Positions 53,517 through 62,226 are shown, counted from the stretch's first letter. The stretch is 64,000 nucleotides of DNA from Aureimonas sp. SA4125 (GCF_019973775.1 NZ_AP025032.1:1-64000), one strand, 5' to 3'. Numbers and translations: made by a program. Notes: a model not told the origin generated them from the sequence alone.

Positions 53517-53556
53517 TTTAATGTATCACACTATGCTGATGATCGGCCCGCCAGGA
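53517..53556 (+). other. attR: right island/comM junction
   Basis: Island half-site TTTAATGTATCACACTATG, core CT at 53536-53537, then comM GATGATCGGCCCGCCAGG. The reverse complement of the attL half-site is GTTTATGTATCACACCATG, so the two island half-sites match at nearly every position. The comM codons L-M-I-G-P-P-G continue directly. Confidence 0.87.
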
Positions 53557-54429
53557 TCGGGCAAGTCGATGCTGGCGCAACGCCTGCCGTCGATCCTGCC
53601 GAACCTCAGCCCGCGCGAGCTTCTGGAAGTCTCGATGATCGCCTCGATCGCCGGCGAACTGGCCGGCGGCAAGCTGTCGGACCGGCGGCCGTTTCGCGCC
53701 CCCCACCATTCCGCCTCGATGGCCGCCATGGTCGGCGGCGGGCTCCGAGCCCGACCGGGAGAGGTCTCGATGGCTCACCGCGGCGTGCTGTTTCTCGACG
53801 AATTTCCCGAGTTCAACCCGGCCGTTCTCGACTCCCTGCGCCAGCCGCTGGAGGGCGGGGAGAGCGTGATCGCCCGGGCCAATCACCGCGTCACCTATCC
53901 CGCACAGTTCCAATTGATCGCCGCCATGAATCCCTGTCGCTGCGGCATGGCCGGCGAGCCCGGCCACAGTTGCCCCCGCGGGCCGCGTTGCGCCGGCGAT
54001 TACCAGGCGCGCATTTCCGGACCATTGCTCGACCGCATCGACCTGCGCGTCGACGTGCCGGCCGTTACCGCCTTCGACCTGATCCGTCCCGCCCCGGCGG
54101 AAAGTTCCGTGACGGTGAAGGCGCGAGTTTCCGCCGCCGGTGCCCTGCAGAGCGAGCGCTACGAGAGCCTCGGCCTTCCCGCGCCGACGCTGAACGCGCA
54201 GTGTTCCGCAGCGCTGATCGAGACGGTGGCCGCTCCGGACGAAGCCGGCGCGCGGCTCCTGCGCGATGCCGCCGAGCAGATGAAGTTCTCGGCCCGGGCC
54301 TATCACCGCATCCTCAAAGTTGCGCGGACGCTCGCCGACCTCGAAGGCGAAGAGACGGTGCGGCGCATTCATCTCGCCGAGGCGATTTCCTACCGGATTG
54401 CGGGAGAGCGCACGCAGGCGGCGGCCTAG
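53536..54429 (+). pseudogene. comM: comM (yifB) 3' half
   Basis: Continues the comM frame after the island: LMIGPPGSGKSMLAQRLPSI is Walker A, GVLFLDEFPEFNP is Walker B, then NPCRCGMAGEPGHSC with its cysteine cluster, the arginine-finger segment SGPLLDRIDLRVDVP and the C-terminal helix RRIHLAEAISYRIAGER. About 300 residues, intact and in frame. A fortuitous ATG at 53521 inside the attR half-site could start a truncated protein with the AAA+ core but without the N-terminal Lon-like domain. Confidence 0.92.
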
Positions 54430-54430
54430 A

Positions 54431-54475
54431 GCATGATCCCGAAAGCTGGGTTCCGGCTTTCGGAAAAGACCATGC
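54431..54475. repeat. RIME-like nested palindrome
   Basis: Nested inverted repeats: outer GCATG ... CATGC and inner CCGAAAGC ... GCTTTCGG around a nine-base centre. Sequence style of short palindromic elements common in Hyphomicrobiales; compare 9855-9894. Confidence 0.65.
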
Positions 54476-54487
54476 GAGGACGATAAC

Positions 54488-54530
54488 CTAAAGCGGGTCG
54501 GCGATTGGAGGAAAAGCCATCCCGCTTTAG
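54488..54530. terminator. 10-bp stem hairpin after comM
   Basis: CTAAAGCGGG ... CCCGCTTTAG, a perfect 10-bp stem with a 23-base loop between the convergent comM 3' half and the aldose dehydrogenase gene. Possible terminator, or part of the adjacent palindromic repeat element. Confidence 0.45.
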
Positions 54531-54763
54531 CGGCTGAAACGACTTCCCGCCGCGAACCCCGGCCCGGGATCACCACGAGCGGGTTGCTGGAGGATGTTTC
54601 AACGGTACCGCGCCGGTCGCATGTTCACCTGACGTCTCTATCAAAAGACGCGAGGGCGGCATGTCGCTGAAAGGAGCCATACGGATGCTGTCGACACAGC
54701 GAATGCCTTGAAAGTCGACCGGCGAAGCTGTGCCCCGCCGGCTTGAGGGGATAGTGCGAAACG
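54531..54763. other. remainder of gene-free interval
   Basis: About 230 bases downstream of the minus-strand aldose dehydrogenase gene. No gene, and only weak AT-rich stretches; nothing further recognised. Confidence 0.35.
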
Positions 54764-55903
54764 TCAGTCCACCGGCGCGACGCGCATGATCTCGCCGCCG
54801 GAACCGTCGGTGAGGACATAAAGGGCGCCGTCCGGACCCTGCTTCACGTCCCGGATGCGCTTGCCGAGATCGCCGAGGAGGCGCTCCTCGCCTTTCACCG
54901 TCCGCCCGTCGAAGGCCACCCGGACCAGATCGCGGCTGGCAAGCCCGCCGAAGAAGGCGCTGCCCTGCCAGTCCGGCACGCCGTCGCCCGTGTAGAACGC
55001 CATGCCGGAGGCGCCGATGACCGGGGTCCACTGGTGGAGCGGCTGCGTCAGGCCTTCGCCCTCGGACTTGCCGGTGCCGACGGGTGTGCCGTTGTAGTTG
55101 ACGCCGAAGGAGACGAGCGGCCAGCCGTAGTTCTTCCCCGCCTCCACGACGTTCACTTCGTCTCCGCCCTTCGGGCCATGTTCGGAGAACCAGACCTCGC
55201 CCGTCGCCGGGTGCAGCGCGCCGCCCTGGATGTTGCGCTGACCGTAGGACCAGATCTCCGGCAGCGCGCCCGCCTGGCCGATGAAGGGGTTGTCTGCCGG
55301 CACCGACCCGTCGCGGTTCAGCCTGACGACCTTGCCGAGGTGGTTGTCGAGCTTTTGCGCGCCCTCGCGGATCGGCGTGTCGGAGCGTTCGCCGAGGCCG
55401 ATGAAGAGATGACCCTCGCGATCGAAGACGATGCGCGAGCCAAAATGCTTGTTGCCGGCATGTTTCGGCAGCTGCGTGAAGATCTTTTCGAAGCCCTCGA
55501 GGCGGGTGCCGTCGTCGGCCAGGCGACCGCGCCCGGCCGCAGTGGAATTGCCGCCGTTGCCGGCCTCGGAATAGGTGAGATAGACGAGGCGGTTGGTGGC
55601 GAAGTCCGGGTCGAGCGCGACATCAAGCAGGCCGCCCTGGCCACCGGCGTCGATGTCGGGAAGGCCCTCCAGGGCCGGTCCGACGGTGCCGTCGGCCGCG
55701 ACGAGCCGCAGTGTGCCGCCCTTCTCCGTGACAATGAGGGAGCTGTCGGGAAGAAATTCCATGCCCCATGCCGAATCCAGGCCGTCGGCGATCGTGGTGA
55801 CCTGCAGATCGCCGATCTGGCTGGACACGACCGTGTCGACCGCCCATGCGTTCGTGGGAAGACTGGCGGCGGCAAGGGCGGCGAATAGGCGCGTCGGTGT
55901 CAT
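54764..55903 (-). CDS. yliI: PQQ-dependent aldose sugar dehydrogenase (YliI-like)
   Basis: A 379-residue six-bladed propeller of the soluble glucose dehydrogenase family. A signal peptide (LFAALAAASLPTNAWA) sends it to the periplasm. Features: GLDSAWGMEFLPDSSLIVTE, GGQGGLLDVALDPDF with the conserved Asp, RIVFDREGHLFIGLGER, YGQRNIQGG and SEHGPKGGDEVN near the PQQ and calcium site. It oxidises aldose sugars with PQQ. Lone gene on its strand; PQQ synthesis genes are not in the window. Confidence 0.9.
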   Translation of the reverse strand: MTPTRLFAALAAASLPTNAWAVDTVVSSQIGDLQVTTIADGLDSAWGMEFLPDSSLIVTEKGGTLRLVAADGTVGPALEGLPDIDAGGQGGLLDVALDPDFATNRLVYLTYSEAGNGGNSTAAGRGRLADDGTRLEGFEKIFTQLPKHAGNKHFGSRIVFDREGHLFIGLGERSDTPIREGAQKLDNHLGKVVRLNRDGSVPADNPFIGQAGALPEIWSYGQRNIQGGALHPATGEVWFSEHGPKGGDEVNVVEAGKNYGWPLVSFGVNYNGTPVGTGKSEGEGLTQPLHQWTPVIGASGMAFYTGDGVPDWQGSAFFGGLASRDLVRVAFDGRTVKGEERLLGDLGKRIRDVKQGPDGALYVLTDGSGGEIMRVAPVD

Positions 55904-56033
55904 CGTGGGTCTCCTCTGGGGTGTCGTCCGCCCCTTACCTCGGAACGGACGACCGCGAGACCAAGCCTTCTCAAGCCAACGTGATGGCCGCGTGCCCCGA
56001 GCGCCGCAAAGCCGCGCCGGTATTGCGGCCCTG

Positions 56034-57041
56034 TCAGGCCGGGATGCCGGCGAGGATCGAGGCTGCTGCCGGCAGCAACTTCAGTGCCTGCTGCGGGCGG
56101 GGGCCGATCTGCTCGATGATGTGGCCGGCGGCGATGGCGCCGAGGGCGGCACTGTCGGCATGGGCCAGACCGGCAGTATAGCCGCGCAGGAAGCCCGCGG
56201 CGAAGAGATCGCCGGCGCCGGTGGTGTCGAGAAGGCGCGCGAGCGGGACGGCCGGGACGGTCGTGTGGGCGCTGCCCTCGACGATGACGCAGCCCTTTTC
56301 GCTGCGGGTCACCGCGACGAGGCTTGCATCCTCGCCCAATTTGGCGAGCGCCAGGTCGAAATCATCGGTCTCATAAAGCGCCAGCGCCTCGCTCTCATTG
56401 GCGAAGACGATGTCGACCGTGCCCGAACGCATGAGTTCGAGGAACTCGTCGCGGTAGCGATGGACGCAGAACGAATCCGACAGCGTCATGGCGACCTTGC
56501 GGCCGTTTTCACGGGCGATCCTGGCGGCCTTGCGGATGGCATCCTTGGCGCGCGGCGGGTCCCAGAGATATCCTTCGAAATAGGTGACTTTCGCCGCGGC
56601 GACGAGCGCCTCGTCGATGTCGTCGGGGCCGAGCTCGACGCAGGCGCCGAGAAAAGTCGACATCGAGCGCTCGCCGTCCGGGGTGACGAGGATCATCGAG
56701 CGCGCCGTCGGCGGGTTGCCGGCGAGCGGCGCGGTCTCGAAGCGCACCTTCTGGGCACGGATGTCGTGGGTGAAGATGGTGCCGAGCGCGTCGCTCGAAA
56801 CCTTGCCGATATAGGCGCCGGTACCGCCGAGGCTGACGACGCCGGCGACCGTGTTGGCGGCCGAGCCGCCCGACGTCTCCACCGCCGGTCCCATGGCATC
56901 GTAAAGCTGGTGCGCGCGGGCCGTGTCGATCAGCGTCATGCCGCCCTTCTGGACGTCGTGCGTGGCGAGGAAGGCGTCGTCGGCCTGCGCGATGATATCG
57001 ACGATGGCATTGCCGATCGTCAGGACGTCGTAATCGGTCAT
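56034..57041 (-). CDS. PfkB-family adenosine kinase
   Basis: 335 residues: the start MTDYDVLTIGNAIVDIIAQA, the GGSAANTVAGVVSLGG sugar-binding motif near residue 56, and the anion-hole motif DTTGAGDLFAAGFLRGY with the catalytic Asp near residue 280. The close match to alphaproteobacterial adenosine kinases makes adenosine the likely substrate (AMP from ATP and adenosine). ATG 57041 follows TGGAG; the frame is open far upstream without family features. Divergent from the CysZ-like gene. Confidence 0.88.
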   Translation of the reverse strand: MTDYDVLTIGNAIVDIIAQADDAFLATHDVQKGGMTLIDTARAHQLYDAMGPAVETSGGSAANTVAGVVSLGGTGAYIGKVSSDALGTIFTHDIRAQKVRFETAPLAGNPPTARSMILVTPDGERSMSTFLGACVELGPDDIDEALVAAAKVTYFEGYLWDPPRAKDAIRKAARIARENGRKVAMTLSDSFCVHRYRDEFLELMRSGTVDIVFANESEALALYETDDFDLALAKLGEDASLVAVTRSEKGCVIVEGSAHTTVPAVPLARLLDTTGAGDLFAAGFLRGYTAGLAHADSAALGAIAAGHIIEQIGPRPQQALKLLPAAASILAGIPA

Positions 57042-57201
57042 GGAAACTCCAGGGTTTGATCGCCCTGCCCCATAGCCGGATTGGCCGGAAATGGCGAGGC
57101 TTCGCCGTCGGCCGGTCGCTCGCCTGCTCTCGGATTTCTGGCCCCGGGATTGCTGGGAGCGACGGGGCCGCTTATCTCGGAAGCACAACCGGAGCCCGTC
57201 C

Positions 57202-58032
57202 ATGATCCTCGTTTCCGCCAGCCGTGCCATCGCCGACATCTTCACGGCGCCCTTCCGCGCCGCCCTGTGGAAATCCCTCGGCCTGACTCTCGCGGTCCTC
57301 GTCGCCCTCTGGTTCGCCCTCAGCGCCGGTTTCGAGACCTGGCTGCTGCCGATGCTGACGGGGTTCTTTCCCGACATGCCGGCCTGGATCGACAGCCTCG
57401 GCAGCCTTGCTGGCTGGGTCGCGGGCTTGGCGCTGGCGGTTCTCCTCGCTTTCCTCATCGGACCGATCTCGGCCGTCATCGCGAGTCTCTTCCTCGACGA
57501 CGTAGCCGAGGTGGTGGAGCGCGAGAGCTATCCTGCGGTGCGGCCAGGCGAGGCGATGCCCTTCGTCGCGGGACTGGTGATGTCGGTAAAATTCTTCGGC
57601 ATCGTGATCCTCGGCAATCTCGCCGCGCTGTTCCTGCTGCTCATTCCCGGGATCAATCTCGCCGCCTTCTTCCTCGTCAACGGCTACCTCCTCGGGCGGG
57701 AATATTTCGAGTTCGCGGCGCTGCGATACCGGCCGGAAGTCGAGGCGAAAGCGCTGCGTCGGCGCCATGCCGGAACGGTGTTTCTCGCCGGCCTCGTCAT
57801 CGCCGCCTTCCTCGCCGTGCCCTTCCTCAACCTTCTGACGCCGCTCTTTGCCGCGGCGATGATGGTGCACCTCCACCAGCGGGTTGCCGCGCGGGACGGT
57901 GGGCTGCCCGCGGCCCGGATCGGGGCTGGCGTGATTGAGGCTGGCCTCACGCCATCGGCGGCAGGCTCTGCGTCGCTGGAGCCGGCTCGTCGGCCATCGG
58001 CACCAGCAGCGCCGGAACGTCCGTCGTCTTGA
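57202..58032 (+). CDS. EI24/CysZ-like membrane protein
   Basis: 276 residues with four or more transmembrane segments: SLGLTLAVLVALWFALSAGF, WVAGLALAVLLAFLIGPISA, FFGIVILGNLAALFLLLIPG and VFLAGLVIAAFLAVPFLNLL. The EI24 pattern GPISAVIASLFLDDVAEVVE and NGYLLGREYFEFAALRY is typical of CysZ relatives, associated with sulfate uptake. ATG 57202 follows GGAGCCCGTC. The last 86 bp overlap the end of nth on the other strand. Confidence 0.85.
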   Translation: MILVSASRAIADIFTAPFRAALWKSLGLTLAVLVALWFALSAGFETWLLPMLTGFFPDMPAWIDSLGSLAGWVAGLALAVLLAFLIGPISAVIASLFLDDVAEVVERESYPAVRPGEAMPFVAGLVMSVKFFGIVILGNLAALFLLLIPGINLAAFFLVNGYLLGREYFEFAALRYRPEVEAKALRRRHAGTVFLAGLVIAAFLAVPFLNLLTPLFAAAMMVHLHQRVAARDGGLPAARIGAGVIEAGLTPSAAGSASLEPARRPSAPAAPERPSS

Positions 58033-58768
58033 TCTCGGCCCTGCAGAGGTCGGCGATGACGCAGATGGCGCATTCGGGCTTGCGCGCCTTGCAGACATAG
58101 CGGCCGTGCAGGATCAGCCAGTGATGGGCATGGCGGAGATACTGCGGCGGGATGATCCTCAGGAAGCCGCGCTCCACCGCTTCCGGCGTCGTGCCCGGCG
58201 CGAGCTTCAGCCGGTTGCCGATCCGGAAGATGTGGGTGTCGACGGCAAGCGTATGCTCTCCGAAGGCGGTGTTGAGGACGACATTGGCGGTCTTGCGGCC
58301 GACGCCCGGCAGCGCCTCCAGCGCGGCGCGGTCCGCTGGCACCGCGCCGCCATGGTGCTCGACGAGAAGGCGCGACAGCGCCACGACGGCCTTCGCCTTG
58401 TTGCGGTAGAGCCCGATGGTGCGGATGTGCTCGCGCACCGCATCCTCCCCGAGCGCCAGCATCCCGGCCGGCGTGTCGGCGGCGGCGAAGAGGCCGCGCG
58501 TCGCCTTGTTGACGCCGACATCCGTCGCCTGGGCCGACAGGACGACGGCGACGAGGAGGGTGAAAGGATTGGAGAAGTCGAGTTCCGGCCGCGGTTCGGG
58601 CCGCTGCACCGAGAACCGCCGAAAGATCTCGGTGACCGCGGCCTTGGTATAGGAGATGCGGCGGCGCGGCGGGGCGGCGATGCCGTCCCCTTCCGAAGCG
58701 CGGCGGGGCGATCGGTCGCGGCCGCCGGGGGTGGTCGAAGGTTTGGCGGGGGGAATGTTTTCTGCCAT
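57947..58768 (-). CDS. nth: endonuclease III
   Basis: Base-excision repair glycosylase/AP lyase for oxidised pyrimidines. 273 residues. Core motifs: VVLSAQATDVGVNKATRGLF, helix-hairpin-helix LPGVGRKTANVVLNTAFGE with the catalytic Lys, VDTHIFRIGNR with the catalytic Asp, and the 4Fe-4S motif CKARKPECAICVIADLC. N- and C-terminal extensions (about 45 and 25 residues) exceed E. coli Nth. The gene tail overlaps the convergent CysZ-like gene by 86 bp. Confidence 0.94.
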   Translation of the reverse strand: MAENIPPAKPSTTPGGRDRSPRRASEGDGIAAPPRRRISYTKAAVTEIFRRFSVQRPEPRPELDFSNPFTLLVAVVLSAQATDVGVNKATRGLFAAADTPAGMLALGEDAVREHIRTIGLYRNKAKAVVALSRLLVEHHGGAVPADRAALEALPGVGRKTANVVLNTAFGEHTLAVDTHIFRIGNRLKLAPGTTPEAVERGFLRIIPPQYLRHAHHWLILHGRYVCKARKPECAICVIADLCRAEIKTTDVPALLVPMADEPAPATQSLPPMA

Positions 58769-58793
58769 GCTGACGACATAGCGAGCAGGGCCC

Positions 58794-59309
58794 ATGACTG
58801 ACAACGCCTCGAACGCCCTTTCCGACGAAACCGGAGCTCCGGCCGACGCCCCGCTGTTCCGGGCGCTGCTGATGCCGCACCGCTCGCTCGGGCGGCGCGG
58901 CTTCCACACTCTGATGCTCTTCGTCGGCGCGGTGAGCCTCGCCACCGGCATCGGCTTTCTCCTGAAGGGGGCCTGGCCCGTGGTCGGCTTCTTCGGCCTC
59001 GACGTCCTCCTCGTCTTCCTCGCGTTCAAGGCGAGCTACCGGGCGGCGCTGGCGCGCGAGGAGGTGTCGGTCTCGCGCACAGATCTCTGCGTGCGCAAGA
59101 CCTCGCCGAAGGGGACGGTTCTGGAAAGCCACTACAACCCGTTCTGGGCGCGTTTCCATGTGGCCCGGCATACGGAAATCGGCATCACCCGCATGGCCGT
59201 CTCCGGTCAGGGACGGTCGACCGAGATCGGCGGGTTCCTCAATCCGGACGACCGGGAGAGCTTTGCCGATGCGTTTGGCCGCGCTCTGTCCCAGGCGCGG
59301 AGAGGCTAG
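58794..59309 (+). CDS. DUF2244 membrane protein
   Basis: 171 residues. Two close transmembrane helices (HTLMLFVGAVSLATGIGFLL and PVVGFFGLDVLLVFLAFKAS) follow a disordered start, then a cytoplasmic beta-rich part with SHYNPFWARFHVARHTEIG and the NPDDRESFADAFGRAL end that define DUF2244. Function unknown. Its start lies 25 bp from the divergent nth start. Confidence 0.85.
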   Translation: MTDNASNALSDETGAPADAPLFRALLMPHRSLGRRGFHTLMLFVGAVSLATGIGFLLKGAWPVVGFFGLDVLLVFLAFKASYRAALAREEVSVSRTDLCVRKTSPKGTVLESHYNPFWARFHVARHTEIGITRMAVSGQGRSTEIGGFLNPDDRESFADAFGRALSQARRG

Positions 59310-59396
59310 GCCGACCCTCCCGGGGGCACTCAGGAAAACGGGTGGCGGATCGGGACGCCAGCTGCTGTGATGCCGGCAACAGACGAGGATTCCCTG

Positions 59397-60317
59397 ATGT
59401 CCAGCCTATCCGCCATTGCCTCTGTCCAGCCCCGCCGGCTGCCGACCCTTCATGCCGATGGCGCCAATGCCGACAGTTCGGACTACGGCCTGGTCAGGCG
59501 GGCGATCGAGTTCATTTCCGTGGAATACCGCGACCAGCCGTCGCTCGCGGCGATCGGCGAAGCCGTCGGCCTCGAGCCGGAAGCGGTCCAGGCGCTTTTC
59601 CAGCGTTGGGCCGGCCTGTCGCCAAAGGCGTTTCTGCAGGCGGTGACGATCGATCACGCGCGCCGGCTCCTCGGCGAGGGTGCATCGCTCTTCGACGCCG
59701 CCTACGATGTCGGCATGTCCGGCCCATCCCGGCTGCACGATCTCTTCGTCAAGCACGAGTCGATGTCGCCCGGCCTCTACAAGGCACGCGGTGCCGGGAT
59801 CGAATTTGCCTATGGTTTCGACGAATCGCCCTTCGGCCGGGCGCTGGTCGTGGCGACCGACAGGGGCCTGGCGGGTATCGGCTTCTCCGAAGGCGGCGAG
59901 GACGGCGACGCGATCGCCTTCGAGGATATGCGGCGGCGCTGGCCGATGGCGCGCTTCACCCGCGACGACGCCCGCATCGGGCCAATGGCAGGGCGCGTCT
60001 TCCGGCCGGACGAATGGGCGGAAGACCGGCCGCTCCGGATCGTGCTGATCGGGACCGATTTCGAGATCCGCGTCTGGCAGGCGCTGCTGGCGATCCCCGT
60101 CGGCCGTGCGAAAACCTATTCGTCGGTCGCCGGCGAGGTCGGCCTGCCCAAGGCGGCGCGGGCGGTGGGAGCGGCGGTCGGCCGCAACCCGATCTCCTTC
60201 GTCGTCCCCTGCCACCGGGTGGTCGGCAAGTCGGGGGCGCTGACGGGCTATCACTGGGGCATCGCCCGCAAGCGCGCCATGCTCGGCTGGGAGGCCGGCC
60301 TCCTGGCGCGGGAGTGA
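59397..60317 (+). CDS. Ada-like AraC/methylated-DNA-cysteine methyltransferase
   Basis: 306 residues. An N-terminal AraC-type helix-turn-helix (PSLAAIGEAVGLEPEAVQAL and HARRLLGEGASLFDAAYDVG) precedes an O6-methylguanine methyltransferase domain with the acceptor cysteine in NPISFVVPCHRVVG and the preceding WQALLAIPVGRAKTYSSVA helix. The N-terminal phosphotriester-binding zinc domain of E. coli Ada is absent, so activation must differ. ATG 59397 follows GAGG at eight bases; 59367 and 59370 are alternatives. Confidence 0.9.
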   Translation: MSSLSAIASVQPRRLPTLHADGANADSSDYGLVRRAIEFISVEYRDQPSLAAIGEAVGLEPEAVQALFQRWAGLSPKAFLQAVTIDHARRLLGEGASLFDAAYDVGMSGPSRLHDLFVKHESMSPGLYKARGAGIEFAYGFDESPFGRALVVATDRGLAGIGFSEGGEDGDAIAFEDMRRRWPMARFTRDDARIGPMAGRVFRPDEWAEDRPLRIVLIGTDFEIRVWQALLAIPVGRAKTYSSVAGEVGLPKAARAVGAAVGRNPISFVVPCHRVVGKSGALTGYHWGIARKRAMLGWEAGLLARE

Positions 60318-60375
60318 GCGAAGGCACGGCGCCGCGGCAGCAGTTCGCGACCTGTTATCCTTGCGGTCTCTGCCG

Positions 60376-60410
60376 CTGGTTCGCCGCCACCCGAGGCGGT
60401 GGCGAACCAG
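60376..60410. terminator. bidirectional terminator between ada-like gene and gpmA
   Basis: CTGGTTCGCC ... GGCGAACCAG, a perfect 10-bp stem with an inner GC-rich part, placed between two convergent genes (ends at 60317 and 60420). Confidence 0.6.
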
Positions 60411-60419
60411 CCTCCGGCC

Positions 60420-61040
60420 TCAGTGGCTGAGGACGGTTTTTTCGGCGACGGTCGAATCGGCGTTCAGGCGGTAGACGATGGGAATGCCGGTCGAGATCTC
60501 CTCGGCGACGATGTCGGCCGGCGACATGCCTTCCAGCGCCATCACCAGCGAGCGCAGCGAGTTGCCGTGCGCGGCGACGACGACGTTGTCGCCCGACAGG
60601 ACCTTCGGCAGGATGCGGTGGATGTAGAAGGGCCAGACGCGCGCGCCGGTATCGCGAAGGCTCTCGCCGCCGGGAGGGGCGGTGTCGTAGGAGCGGCGCC
60701 AGATCAGCACCTGCTCCTCGCCCCATTTCGCCCGGGCGTCGTCCTTGTTGAGGCCCGACAGGTCGCCATAATCGCGCTCGTTCAGGGCGGCGTCGCGGAT
60801 CGTCGGGATGTGCGGCTGGCCGAGTTCCTCGAGGAGGATGCTGAGCGTGCGCTGGGCGCGGAACAGCTCGCTGGTGAAGGCGGTGCCGAAATGCAGCCCG
60901 TATTCCTTCAGGCGATAGCCGGCGACGCGCGCCTCCTCGACGCCCTTCTCCGTGAGGTCGGGGTCTTTCCAGCCGGTGAAGAGGTTCTTCAGATTCCACT
61001 CGCTCTGGCCGTGGCGGACGAGGACAAGGGTACGGGTCAT
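60420..61040 (-). CDS. gpmA: 2,3-bisphosphoglycerate-dependent phosphoglycerate mutase
   Basis: Glycolytic enzyme interconverting 3- and 2-phosphoglycerate. 206 residues, the short alphaproteobacterial form. Catalytic histidines in [10 protein letters not shown] (phospho-His) and [10 protein letters not shown], plus [13 protein letters not shown] and the [16 protein letters not shown] segment specific to dPGM. It is 224 bp downstream of dapB on the same strand, a common pairing in Hyphomicrobiales. Confidence 0.95.
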   Translation of the reverse strand: MTRTLVLVRHGQSEWNLKNLFTGWKDPDLTEKGVEEARVAGYRLKEYGLHFGTAFTSELFRAQRTLSILLEELGQPHIPTIRDAALNERDYGDLSGLNKDDARAKWGEEQVLIWRRSYDTAPPGGESLRDTGARVWPFYIHRILPKVLSGDNVVVAAHGNSLRSLVMALEGMSPADIVAEEISTGIPIVYRLNADSTVAEKTVLSH

Positions 61041-61264
61041 GCGGTGCTCCCGGGAATGGTGTCGGTTGTCGCGGCCGTCGTACTCTCGATCGATCCGTTG
61101 CGGCAGTCGCCAACGGGTTTTGCCGCATGCCGGGCCAAGATGGAAGAGCGCGGTACCCAGGCTTCCGGTTCGACGTCAGCCCCGGGCAAGATGTCCGGTA
61201 GAATCAGGATGATAAGGCGGGCAACGGGTGCAGTGCACGCGCTCCCGCCGGCCGCCCTCGAGCC

Positions 61265-62095
61265 TCAGGCGGGCCGCGGCGCGGCAAGTCCGAGGACGTC
61301 CTGCATGGTGTAGAGGCCGGCCGGGCGACCCTGCGCCCAGAGCGCCGCGCTGAGGGCGCCGCGGGCGAAGATCGAGCGATCCTCCGCACGGTGGACGAGT
61401 TCCAGCCGCTCGCCGTCGGCGGCGAAGATGACGCTGTGCTCGCCGATCACCGAGCCGCCGCGCAAGGCGGCAAAGCCGATCGCGCCGGGAACCCGCGCGC
61501 CGGTCTGGCCTTCGCGCGAGAGCACCTCCACCGAGGCGAGATCGACACCGCGCCCGGCTGCGGCGGCCTTGCCGAGCAGCAGCGCCGTGCCGGAAGGAGC
61601 GTCGACCTTGTGGCGATGGTGCATCTCGGCGATCTCGATGTCGACGCTCCCGGCCGGCAGCGCCCGCGCGGCGAGTTCGACGAGCCCCGCCAGAAGATTG
61701 ACGCCGAGGCTCATATTGCCGGATTTGACGATGCGCGCCCCGTCGGCGGCGAACCGCGCGATCGCGGCATCGTCCGCGGCCGAGCAGCCGGTGGTCCCGA
61801 TGACATGCACGAGGCCCGCCGCGGAGGCCCGCGCCGCCAGCGCGACGCTCGTCGCGGGTGCGGTGAAGTCGATGATGCCGTCGGCCCCGGAGAGTGCCGC
61901 ATCGAGGTCGGCGGTCACCGCGAGGCCGAGAGACCCCGCGCCGGCGAGGATCCCGGCATCGACCCCGACCGCCTCTGCGCCCGGCCGCTCGACGGCTGCG
62001 TGCAGAGTCACACCCTTGGTCTCCCCGATCAGGGCAACCAGCGTCCGGCCCATGCGTCCTGCCGCCCCGACGACCACCAGCCTCATTTCGTCCAT
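61265..62095 (-). CDS. dapB: 4-hydroxy-tetrahydrodipicolinate reductase
   Basis: DapB reduces hydroxy-tetrahydrodipicolinate in lysine and diaminopimelate synthesis. 276 residues: NAD(P) loop [35 protein letters not shown], and the active-site motif [18 protein letters not shown] 62095 ([10 protein letters not shown]) has GGGAGAC upstream; MRLV at 62086 is an alternative start. Expected cytosolic tetramer. Upstream of gpmA on the same strand. Confidence 0.95.
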   Translation of the reverse strand: MDEMRLVVVGAAGRMGRTLVALIGETKGVTLHAAVERPGAEAVGVDAGILAGAGSLGLAVTADLDAALSGADGIIDFTAPATSVALAARASAAGLVHVIGTTGCSAADDAAIARFAADGARIVKSGNMSLGVNLLAGLVELAARALPAGSVDIEIAEMHHRHKVDAPSGTALLLGKAAAAGRGVDLASVEVLSREGQTGARVPGAIGFAALRGGSVIGEHSVIFAADGERLELVHRAEDRSIFARGALSAALWAQGRPAGLYTMQDVLGLAAPRPA

Positions 62096-62226
62096 CTCGG
62101 CGTCTCCCTGCCGTGGCGGCCGTCCAGACCGGGCGGGCCGCATGTCGTTGCCGTCTGTTTCGTGCTCCGGTTCAAGCAATCTCCGCCGGCGCAAAACCCT
62201 GACCAAGCGGTGTAGGACCTCGGCGC

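Larger units (their letters stand above)
22000..53535. mobile_element. comM-integrated genomic island with four att-delimited modules
   Basis: About 31.5 kb interrupting comM between matching CT cores at 21998 and 53536. It carries its own large serine recombinase (IS-disrupted), relaxase and oriT, replication initiator with iterons, and cargo for c-di-GMP synthesis, chromate resistance and redox stress. Internal half-sites near 39830, 43943 and 46672 mark module boundaries. No tRNA is involved, and no Tn7-like tns genes or tyrosine integrase were found. A full type IV secretion system is absent, so it would be mobilizable rather than self-transmissible. Confidence 0.88.

Noticed and set aside
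22000..53535. Tn7-like AbaR-type island at comM
   Set aside because: comM is a known target of such islands, but no tns/tni genes or 5-bp duplication were found, and the junctions fit a serine integrase with a CT core.
39811..53537. Integron cassette array
   Set aside because: No integron tyrosine integrase and no attC-type hairpins with GTTRRRY cores; the repeated sites match the serine-recombinase half-site instead.
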